Both the position numbers and the translations under genes were made by a program. Below the pieces are notes generated by a model. That model had not been told where the DNA came from and made no database searches. It worked only from the letters and a program-made list of their open reading frames with translations. A stretch of DNA of 51,776 bases from Nocardia mexicana NBRC 108244 (GTDB lineage: Bacteria; Actinomycetota; Actinomycetes; Mycobacteriales; Mycobacteriaceae): positions 1-51,776 of the forward strand of contig NZ_BDBV01000040.1 of NCBI RefSeq assembly GCF_001613165.1, given 5' to 3'. This document shows positions 48,001 to 51,776 of the stretch, one piece after another. The first letter of the stretch is position 1; the number at the start of each line of letters is the position of its first letter.

Positions 48001-50435
48001 TGGTGGCCGTGGCCATGCGGCGCTCCCTCGACCTCGTCATCGCCGTCTACGCCGTGCTGCGGGCCGGTGGCGGCTACGTCCCGGTCGATCCCGATCATCC
48101 GGCCGAACGCAATGAATTCGTGCTGAACCACGCCGATCCGGTGTGCGTCCTGACCACCAGCCGCGACGCCTTCGAAACCGGTACGGCCACAACGATCGTC
48201 GAGGTGGACGGGCTGTATCTGCCCGGCGTCGACGCGATGTGGGAATTCCCGGCGGTTCGCCCGGACGGCATCGCCTACACCATCTACACCTCCGGCTCCA
48301 CCGGGCGGCCGAAGGGCGTGGCGACCACGCACCGCCAGATGGCCCACCAATTCCGCTGGGCGCAGCGCACCTATCCGCACGACACCGGCGACGTGGTGCT
48401 GCACAAGACCCCGATCACCTTCGACATCTCCACCTGGGAGCTGTTCTGGCCGCTGCAGACCGGGGCGGCGCTCGTGATCGCCGAACCCGGCGGCCACCGC
48501 GACCCGGCCTACCTGTCCCGGCTGATCGACGAGCGGTCGGTCAGCACCGTGCATTTCGTGCCGTCGATGCTGGACACGTTCCTGGACCCGGACGCGAACC
48601 CCGCTGTTGCCCAGGGGTATCCGTCGCTGCGGCGAGTGTTCGCCGCGGGCGAGGCGCTGTCGGGCGAGACCGCGACAACCTGTGCGGCACTGCTCGAGCA
48701 CGCCGAGCTGGTGAACTGGTACGGCCCGGCCGAGGCCACCGTCGTCACCGCCCATCCGGCGAATCGCGCTGCCGCCGTGGCCGTTCCGATCGGCGCGCCG
48801 GTCGCCAACACCCGGGTGCACGTGCTGGACCGCCACCTGCGGCCGGTGCCGCCGGGAGCGCCGGGCGAACTGTACGTGGCCGGGGTGCAGCTGGCCCGCG
48901 GCTACCTCGGTGCGCCCGCCCTGACCGCCGAGCGGTTCGTGGCGCACGAGGGCGGCGAACGCCTGTACCGGACGGGCGATATCGTCCGCTGGGTGGCCGA
49001 TCCAGCGGCCGGTCCCGAAGCCGGTGCCCTGGAGTACCTGGGCCGCAGCGACTTCCAGATCAAGCTGCGCGGCCAGCGCATCGAGCTGGGTGAGATCGAG
49101 GCTGTGCTCGCGGGGCACGCGAGTGTGCGGCATGCGGTGGTCTCGCTGGTGCGCGGTGGTTCCGGCGACCGCCTCGTCGCGCACGTCGTACCCGCTGCCG
49201 AGAGTATCGATGAGGCCGCGCTGTTCGAGCATGCGCGGGAGTCGCTGCCCGGCTACATGATTCCGGCCGCGCTGGTGGTGCTCGACGAGCTGCCGCTCAA
49301 CGCCAGCGGCAAGCTGGACCGCGCGGCGCTGCCGATGCCGCGGCTCGCCGCCCGCCCGTACCGAGCCCCGTCGACGCCGCTGCAACAGGCCGTCGCCGAC
49401 GTATTCGGCGAGGTCCTGGGGATTGCGCAGGTCGGCCTGGACGACGACTTCTTCGAGCTGGGCGGCAATTCGCTCAGCGCCACCCGTGCCGTCGGCCGCC
49501 TGCGCGCGGCCACCGGCGCCGAGGTGCGGGTGCAGTGGTTCTTCACCGGATCCACCGTCGCGGGACTGGCACAGCGCATCCTGGCTGCGCAGGACGCCGC
49601 CCCGGCCGCCGACGCCGCCCTCGAGGTACTGCTGCCGATCCGCGCCGACGGCGCGGGCGCCCCGCTGTTCTGTATCCATCCGATGTACGGATTGGCCTGG
49701 TGCTACGCCGGATTGGTGCGTTTCGCCGGCGACCGGCCGATCCTCGGCCTGCAGTCGCCCGTGCTGACGGAGGACGGTGCCCTGCCGGAGTCCGTGCGGG
49801 ACATGGCCGCTCGCTATGTCGACGAAATACGGCGGGTCCGGCCGCACGGCCCGTACCACCTGCTGGGCTGGTCGCTCGGCGGCGTGCTGGCGCACGAGAT
49901 CGCCGCCGTGCTGCAGGCCGACGGCGAGCGGGTGGAACTCCTGGCCATGCTCGACAGCCGCCTCGACATCGACCTGACCGATTTCGGCGCCGCGATCCGC
50001 GAGGTCCTGGCCGAGATCGGGATCGGCGCCGAGGCGCTGATCGGCGACGGCTCCGCGGAAACCCACCGCGACGTCTACGACCTCGACGACGAGGCGCTGG
50101 CCACCCTGCACGCCGCCATCCCGCCGGAGCTGGCCGCGCTCACCCCGGAACGGCTGCGCCGCATCTATCGCGGCGCCGTCCGCTCGGCCGAGCTGATCGT
50201 CGAGCATCGCCCGGCGGTGTTCCGCGGCCGGGTCGACTACTTCTCGGCGCAGGGCCGCCCGTCCGGCGCCGAGAACTGGTACCCCTACGTCGACGGTGAG
50301 ATCGCCGACTACCCGGTGAACGCCGTGCACGAGGAGATGACCACCCCGCAGGCCCTGGCACAAATCGGCCCGCGACTGAGAATTCTGCTCTCGACCGGGG
50401 CCGATGACGCTGCGGCGGACACGGATCGGGCATGA
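36096..50435 (+). CDS. NRPS3: four-module synthetase A-T-C-A-T-C-A-T-E*-C-A-T-TE, terminating
   Basis: This 4779-residue protein has a basic leader like that of NRPS2, then A1 (TSGSTG 180), T1 Ser566, C2 (HH 750), A2 (1235), T2 Ser1640, C3 (HH 1834), A3 (2445), T3 Ser2840 in GGDSI, an epimerase-like domain (about 2870-3440), C4 (about 3455-3900, HHILIDG at 3599, D-donor type by PLQSGMLFHAL), A4 (4065), T4 Ser4459, and a thioesterase GWSLGG (Ser4593) with Asp4620 and His4745. Codes A1-A3 equal those of NRPS2 (DALFVGGIMK, DVWDFILVSK, DLWHLILVSK); A4 reads DIWHFAWVVK, unassigned. The epimerase lacks both catalytic histidines. A3 holds an insert of about 120 residues (2286-2408) with REP-like DNA. 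The start is ATG 36096 with GGAAGCGG upstream. It appears to be an alternative second half for NRPS1. Confidence 0.94.
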   Translation: MTRPARVRPVRTRRPRVTTLPQLLATAVEVDPTATAVVFADASATLAELSYAELDERSTRLARLLIERGVGPEDLVAVGIPRSVDSVVAVWAVAKAGAGFVPVDPQYPAERVAHMVADAHAVLGLTVDEVRADLPGEVEWLAIDAAEVTAELARFPADPVTYADRLRPLRAEHPAYVIYTSGSTGLPKGVVVTQAGLSGFCDEQRERYRVGNDSRTLHFASPSFDASVLELLLAVGGAATMVVVAPSVYGGDELAALMVREEVTHAFITPAALASVDPAGLDDLRVVVAGGEACPPDLVRRWVIPVDYGIREFFNGYGPTETTIMTNISSPLAAGDTVTIGGPIRGVTEYVLDERLAPVTNGAVGELYITGAQLARGYHERPGLTALRFVANPFDPHGSRLYRTGDLVRWTASGDLEYLGRNDFQVKIRGFRIELGEIDAVLAAHESVDFAVTIGHRLDGGATILASYVHAAPGATIDTDEIVAAAGRSLPSHMVPTSLVVLDEIPLTPVGKLDRSALPEPVLHTREFRAPSGAREELVATVFAELLGPATPIGADDDFFDLGGNSLIATRVAARLGAQLSARVPARLLFEAPTVAALAQRLESLEGGDGRPPLVPLPRPDNIPLSLAQQRMWFLNQFDPDSAANNIPFAIRLTGRLDVAALQAAIADVIERHETLRTVYPAVDGTGYQVVLSMDETVVDLEPQSLAENEIPGWLAELALRGFDVAAEVPLRIAVARLGAGDHVVAVVVHHIAADGASIAPFMRDLLVAFLARRNHAKPAWSPLPVQYADYTLRQRAVLGDEADPDSIAATQLAYWRAALAELPDRLDLPADRPRPAVASGLGGLYSFDIDAAVHARLVGLAQASGASLFMVVHAALTVLLARLSGTDDIAVGTPVAGRGERELDDLIGMFVNTLVLRTRVDSSVSFVDLVAVVRETDLGAFSHAELPFERLVEVLDPVRSQAHHPLFQVALFFQNMDKPRLQLPGLSAAAVEFDGAVAKFDLQLTIVPRDERGGLAAQFTYAADLFDESTIAGFADRLTRILDAVTAAPDRPVGDIDLLRSDERARILRDWNDTRYPIAPELLLDGYRRAVEQYPDVVAVSYEGAELTYAEFDARVNRLARLLISREVGPESLVGLAIRRSLDLVVGMYAIVTAGGAYVPLDPDHPAERIAHILGTARPACVVTTVADAVAVPVETTVLRLDTMDLGGFDPTPVRPGELLRPLRPEHPAYVIFTSGSTGRPKGVAVSHAAIHNQITWMLAAYPLGTGDVYLQKTATTFDVSLWGYFLPLRTGAQLVIGTHDGHRDPVYVAETIAAQGVTVTDFVPSMLSVFAAHTAAGTCPTLQDIFVIGEALPPETVDAVRAVSDARVHNLYGPTEAAVSVTYWPVQGTERPSVPIGLPQWNTQVYVLDGRLHPVPAGVPGELYLAGDQLARGYVRRPDLTADRFVANPFGNIGAGGAAEGAGGAGGGRMYRTGDLVVWRGAEGELPARLEYVGRTDFQVKFRGQRIELGEIEAALLALPMVSQAVALVRGSALGDQLVAYAVPTPGNEIDPEWLRSTLADTLPAYMVPATVVALDAFPLNASGKLDRRALPEPTYTGREFRAPATPVEEIVAGIYGDVLGLERVGADDDFFALGGNSLIATQVVARLGAAIGGRVPVRALFETPAVAALAATVESQAHTRHSVELGTLTRPEPLPLSLAQQRMWFLNRFDQADGAATAGLSAYNLPFALRLTGELDVRALSEALDDVVARHEVLRTVYPETPEGPVQVVLPADSRLGVTPEEVAAADIVAAVYELAQTPFDVTAEVPIRVRLFDIAGLPGSRKYVLAVVVHHIAADGSSMGPLVRDVMTAYAARTSGAAPEWAPLPVQYADYAVWQRAVLGVESDPGSIAAQQIAYWRRELAGLPDLLELPTDRPRPAVATLRGGRVDFRIDAATHHGLSELARAHGATLFMVVHTALAVLLARLSGSDDVAVGTPVAGRGEAELDDLIGMFVNTVVFRTRLDRGESFADLLARQRETDLQAFANADIPFERLVEVLNPPRSTAHHPLFQVGLSFQNLARTALELPGLSVDGVPADLNVSQFDLHLIIADGYDEDGHPAGIGGYFTYATDLFDAATVASFADRLSRILSAVIVDGAKPVGDIEILTPAERTPEFAGRSGTAHPVGDVATLVSLLDRSVAAAPGAVALVADLPDAETGRDQLSYAELDARVNRLARHLISQGVGPESRVALALPRSVDLVVAMYAVAKAGGAYVPIDPDQPADRIDYILRTADPVCVLTNGALGWLVGAGRSTSAEPAVAASHPVPAGNGGTLDWRGRSESIPAFAVAQSDSGNAAVAAANSPAISADSPHTPADSPVLPADAGIESGLPRRGAVPASAGMTGGASAGMTGGTSAGTRGSASTTGGPILLDRLDLSDLSDAPVTDADRIAPLRPEHTAYVIFTSGSTGRPKGVAVPHAAVVNQLLWKTAEFGLGVDDAVLLKTAATFDLSVWEFWSAAVSGGRLVISMPDSHRDPAYLNGLLARENVTTLHVVPSMLDTLLTEASARGDGRAPNALRRVLAIGEALPAALAQRFRTTHPDVDLFNLYGPTEAAVSITSHRVTDADQASVPIGVPEWNSQVYVLDSRLHPVPAGVTGELYLAGVQLARGYLGRPDLTADRFVADPFADRGAGGGRMYRTGDLAARNAAGELEYRGRTDFQVKVRGFRIELGEIEAALLALPEVAQAAVLAREDRRAGARLVAYVVPAAGDIDTTRVKSALGGALPNYMIPAAFVVLDALPLNTNGKLDRRALPEPAPEVTAYRPAQTPAEQVIAEVVGEILGLDRVGLDDDFFALGGDSIMSIQLVSRAHARGVTFTPRDVFGFRTVEALAAVATVAPVAAEEPLTGPVPLPPMAVRLLQGDPTGGDRRAIVVDLPADSEPDRVRAAVQAVLDRHPMLSASLETADGAELPGAALATATAGSPFGPPVGVQIPAYAAAGETEVDLDTWADPPTEFLPVATAGGGPEFLTGTAFEAATEFLPVLATRNEPGERDPGAGSAAPVDALARCLVVPDAVPEVSLRQFVPSANATEVAVRALSADLDPTAGRNMAFGLIAPTDPTEADATQDIPNGLVIVANGLVVDDTSWCTIIDELSAAWSGDHTAPAAPDAGAASVARALAARATEPATVDEIDWWQRTLSDVPGETALDGMDLTARGRVSLTITGEGAAAVAAVASAYRAPLEDVLLAALALALEPGRRQRAGDRTDDEGTPLLPRTIEGASAADVLGPVVQLFADGRVLAEPESATAVGGFTAAHPFVLGLDGIDVDDALLGGPAAGSVIARIKEQRRDVPAQGVGYGLLRYLNPGAAAELAALAQGRTAFRYRDLRPARALPDIAAPDLLLDITVEATADGLLARFDYAAAALAVEQVKELAGHWVRALGGLAEHGTRAPAGGFTPSDFPLVRLAQADIDRLHRGYPDLSDVWPVTPLQSGMLFHALLADASVDAYTTQFTVDLAGAVDGPRLREAAQAVLDRHANLRVAFAEDADGKPVQVVLDRVEVPWRTVDLGDLDDEALEAELARIEYTDYADGFDMRTAPLLRFTLIRIEHESYQLLVTSHHILIDGWSTPLLMQDLLTLYALGPRSEHLGPVRSYAEYLRWLVAQDPGAARETWRRALAGVTEPTPLAPVDPGREIASGTGETGFELSIADTAELTRLAADLGVTVNTVVQAAWGLLIGRSIDRDDVVFGATVSGRPPVLPGVETMVGLFVNAIPVRVRLDPTETLGALLHRLQAEQADLLDVHYLGLSDIQETLGVEGLFDSLVVFESYPIDRVALDRASSIDGMRVTGIGSITGTHYPVTVLASLDDRLRISLQYLRDVFDESAAEALAQRLSMLIGHFAFAPQARVAAVDALLAGERGALDARNATASPDLLDDSTLLSLFDAQVARTPHAPALHFGDETLTYRELDTRSRALARNLIERGVEPETLVAVAMRRSLDLVIAVYAVLRAGGGYVPVDPDHPAERNEFVLNHADPVCVLTTSRDAFETGTATTIVEVDGLYLPGVDAMWEFPAVRPDGIAYTIYTSGSTGRPKGVATTHRQMAHQFRWAQRTYPHDTGDVVLHKTPITFDISTWELFWPLQTGAALVIAEPGGHRDPAYLSRLIDERSVSTVHFVPSMLDTFLDPDANPAVAQGYPSLRRVFAAGEALSGETATTCAALLEHAELVNWYGPAEATVVTAHPANRAAAVAVPIGAPVANTRVHVLDRHLRPVPPGAPGELYVAGVQLARGYLGAPALTAERFVAHEGGERLYRTGDIVRWVADPAAGPEAGALEYLGRSDFQIKLRGQRIELGEIEAVLAGHASVRHAVVSLVRGGSGDRLVAHVVPAAESIDEAALFEHARESLPGYMIPAALVVLDELPLNASGKLDRAALPMPRLAARPYRAPSTPLQQAVADVFGEVLGIAQVGLDDDFFELGGNSLSATRAVGRLRAATGAEVRVQWFFTGSTVAGLAQRILAAQDAAPAADAALEVLLPIRADGAGAPLFCIHPMYGLAWCYAGLVRFAGDRPILGLQSPVLTEDGALPESVRDMAARYVDEIRRVRPHGPYHLLGWSLGGVLAHEIAAVLQADGERVELLAMLDSRLDIDLTDFGAAIREVLAEIGIGAEALIGDGSAETHRDVYDLDDEALATLHAAIPPELAALTPERLRRIYRGAVRSAELIVEHRPAVFRGRVDYFSAQGRPSGAENWYPYVDGEIADYPVNAVHEEMTTPQALAQIGPRLRILLSTGADDAAADTDRA
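36208..36380 (+). repeat. Near-identical tract 1, NRPS3 copy
   Basis: Partner of 23501-23673, constant offset 12707. Identity ends sharply where the text changes from GCGAAGTCGGG (NRPS2) to GCGAAGGCCGG (NRPS3). Confidence 0.85.
36594..36866 (+). repeat. Near-identical tract 2, NRPS3 copy
   Basis: Partner of 23884-24156, constant offset 12710. T-ended codons as in the other copy. Confidence 0.85.
38856..39034 (+). repeat. Near-identical tract 3, NRPS3 copy
   Basis: Partner of 26164-26342, constant offset 12692. The upstream 70 bp are also similar but with several synonymous differences. Confidence 0.85.
40131..40253 (+). repeat. Near-identical tract 4, NRPS3 copy
   Basis: Partner of 27481-27603, constant offset 12650. 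Confidence 0.75.
42947..43320 (+). repeat. In-frame insert with REP-like palindromes inside A3 of NRPS3
   Basis: NRPS2 has only about 12 residues between DPVCVLSTSA and VVLLDELDL; NRPS3 has roughly 120, rich in Ala, Ser, Gly and Pro. The core (43171-43300) has hairpin CCCGGCG-GA-CGCCGGG (43178-43193), a 31-nt spacer, and hairpin TTCCGGC-ATCC-GCCGGAA (43225-43242) followed by TGACGG. Two degenerate copies follow (43252-43272 and 43280-43294). The translated PADAGIE..VPASAGMTGG resembles the peptide typically produced when REP/BIME elements are translated. Reading frame is kept. Confidence 0.75.
44690..46430 (+). other. Degenerate epimerase domain of NRPS3
   Basis: It follows a GGDSI-type carrier, the form that usually precedes E domains, and precedes a D-donor-type C domain. 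GVGYGLLRYLN matches a late E motif. The catalytic stretch aligns as VA-NG-LVVDDTSW where active domains have VA-HH-LVVDGVSW: residues 3118-3119 are Asn-Gly, and the second Asp replaces Gly at 3124. Around 3000-3050 a loose insert repeats TEFLPV twice. Epimerisation by the usual mechanism is not expected. Confidence 0.8.
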
Positions 50436-50490
50436 TGAGGCGGTCGTGACGTAACGATGTCCTCTGGTCGGACGACTAGAAAGGCCGTAG

Positions 50491-50510
50491 GGTCGGGCGC
50501 GGCGCCGACC
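50491..50510. terminator. Possible terminator hairpin after NRPS3
   Basis: GGTCGG (50491-50496) pairs with CCGACC (50505-50510) around a GC-rich loop, 56 bp after the NRPS3 stop and before the mycolyltransferase. No T run. Confidence 0.35.
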
Positions 50511-50586
50511 GGCCCACGGGTGTCGGCACGGGGCGCCGACGGGAATCGCTGGACCGAAAATCGATCAGATAGCGAAGGTGTAAACA

Positions 50587-51660
50587 TTGATTCGTCGACA
50601 CTTCCGGCGTAGCGGTCTGCGTGCCGCCGCCGCAATTGCGGCCACCGGAGTTCTCGCTGGCGTTGTTGCCGGAGTCGGCGCACCCACCGCCTCGGCGGAA
50701 GACCCGATCATCGCCTCGAAGACCCTGCTGGGCGATCCGAAGGCGCCCGACGGGTCCTATATCTCCAAGGCGACCTACAAGGACGACCGCAGCATCCGGC
50801 TGTACGTGTACTCGGCCGCGATGGACCAGACCTTCCCGGTCGATGTGCAGCGCCCGGCCGACACCTCGGAGCCGCGGCCGACGCTCTACCTGCTCAACGG
50901 CGCGGGCGGCGGCCAGGACGATGCCTCGTGGCAGCGCAAGACCGATATCGTCAACGGCTTCCTCGGCGACAAGAACGTCAACGTGGTGCAGCCGATCGGT
51001 GGCAAGTGGAGCTACTACACCGACTGGATCAAGGACGACCCGACGCTGGGCCGCAACAAGTGGACGACGTTCTTCACCGAGGAACTGCCCCCGCTGATCG
51101 ACGGCGCGCTGGGCACCAACGGCGTGAATGCCGTTGCGGGCCTGTCCACCTCGGGCACCACCGTGCTGAACCTGCCGATTCACAAGCCGGGCCTGTACAA
51201 GGCCGTCGCCGCCTACTCCGGCTGCGCGATGACCAGCGACCCGACCGGCCGTGAATTCGTGAAGCTCACGGTCAACACGTGGGGCGGCGGCGACGTCGAG
51301 AACATGTACGGCCCGGACAACGGCCCGGCCTGGGTCGAGAACGACCCGTACGTGCACGCGGACCAGCTGCGCGGCCTGGACATGTACGTCTCCACCGGCA
51401 ACGGCCTGCCCGGCATGCACGACACCATGAACGGCCCCTACGCGCTGCCCGGCGCCTACGGCCTGGGCAACCAGATCCTGATCGGCGGCGTCATCGAGGC
51501 CGGCACCAACTACTGCACCCAGCAGCTGAAGACGAAGCTGGACGGCCTCGGCATCCCCGCGACCTACAACTTCCGCAACTCGGGCACCCACTCCTGGGGC
51601 TACTGGCACGACGACTTCATCGACTCGTGGCCGGTCCTCGCCCGCGGCCTGGGCGTGTAA
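50587..51660 (+). CDS. Secreted mycolyltransferase, antigen 85 family
   Basis: This 357-residue exported enzyme transfers mycolic acids between trehalose monomycolate molecules or onto arabinogalactan, building the outer mycomembrane. The start is TTG at 50587 with GAAGGTG eight bases upstream. A signal peptide spans 1-37, with cleavage predicted after ASA (ending PTASA). The alpha/beta-hydrolase domain follows. The nucleophile is Ser187 in GLSTSG, at the place of Ser124 of antigen 85C. His335 in GTHSWGYW closes the triad, and the acid is likely near DMYVSTGNG. YLLNGAGGGQDDASW is the oxyanion/substrate region. Length suits the family. It lies 151 bp after NRPS3 with hairpin sequence between, so it is probably a separate unit with a core envelope role. 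Confidence 0.9.
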   Translation: MIRRHFRRSGLRAAAAIAATGVLAGVVAGVGAPTASAEDPIIASKTLLGDPKAPDGSYISKATYKDDRSIRLYVYSAAMDQTFPVDVQRPADTSEPRPTLYLLNGAGGGQDDASWQRKTDIVNGFLGDKNVNVVQPIGGKWSYYTDWIKDDPTLGRNKWTTFFTEELPPLIDGALGTNGVNAVAGLSTSGTTVLNLPIHKPGLYKAVAAYSGCAMTSDPTGREFVKLTVNTWGGGDVENMYGPDNGPAWVENDPYVHADQLRGLDMYVSTGNGLPGMHDTMNGPYALPGAYGLGNQILIGGVIEAGTNYCTQQLKTKLDGLGIPATYNFRNSGTHSWGYWHDDFIDSWPVLARGLGV

Positions 51661-51680
51661 TCCCGCCCGAGCCTCGAGAC

Positions 51681-51708
51681 AAGGCCGCAGCCTCCGGGCT
51701 GCGGCCTT
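51681..51708. terminator. Strong terminator after the mycolyltransferase
   Basis: AAGGCCGCAGCC pairs perfectly with GGCTGCGGCCTT around a TCCG loop, 20 bp after the stop; CGTCGTTCC follows. The AA/TT outer pairs mean it can work in both directions. Confidence 0.8.
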
Positions 51709-51776
51709 CGTCGTTCCCCGCCATCACCTGTCGCCGCGACTTCCTGACCCTGCGCCCGATCGCCTAGGGGCGATCG

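Overview
The window reads as high-GC actinobacterial chromosome from a mycolic-acid-containing genus, most likely Nocardia. The reasons are codons that end almost always in G or C, an antigen-85-type mycolyltransferase, an SCO5389-family protein, several FadD-type acyl-CoA ligases, and giant NRPS genes with the CRP-less, A-domain-first layout common in nocardiae. The genus is an inference from gene content.

Left part (1-15.5 kb). A truncated, compositionally foreign galE-like gene runs off the left edge. A 616-bp stretch without a convincing gene separates it from tRNA-Arg(CCT), which may be an island boundary. Next come two flavin (Baeyer-Villiger type) monooxygenases on the minus strand. 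An ArsR repressor and CDF metal-efflux pair follows on the plus strand, preceded by a structured intergenic segment ending in an intrinsic terminator. After these lie a FadD ligase, a hotdog thioesterase-like protein and a second FadD-like ligase. A small minus-strand module encodes an R-S-E-type ADP-ribosyltransferase overlapping a 49-residue basic protein, next to what looks like a broken gene remnant. Conserved housekeeping-like genes complete this part: a DUF2255 protein, an SCO5389-family protein, a nitronate monooxygenase and an M23 peptidase.

Right part (14.5-50.4 kb). A LuxR-type regulator precedes three NRPS genes of 2467, 4156 and 4779 residues. NRPS1 is A-T-C-A-T-C followed by a decayed A-domain stump. 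NRPS2 is (A-T-C)x3-A-T-TE. NRPS3 is A-T-C-A-T-C-A-T-E*-C-A-T-TE, where E* has lost its catalytic histidines. NRPS2 and NRPS3 both begin with an A domain, so either could accept the chain from the terminal C domain of NRPS1. The specificity codes I read are identical for their first three modules and differ only at the last one. The simplest reading is a branched assembly line: one shared starter protein (second residue Thr) and two alternative finishing proteins, each with its own thioesterase, giving two related hexapeptides. NRPS2 and NRPS3 share near-identical DNA tracts with T-ended codons, which suggests gene conversion. NRPS3 also carries a REP-like palindromic element inserted in frame inside an A domain.

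The window closes with a secreted mycolyltransferase and a strong intrinsic terminator. No MbtH-like protein, phosphopantetheinyl transferase, starter C domain or dedicated exporter is visible in the window.
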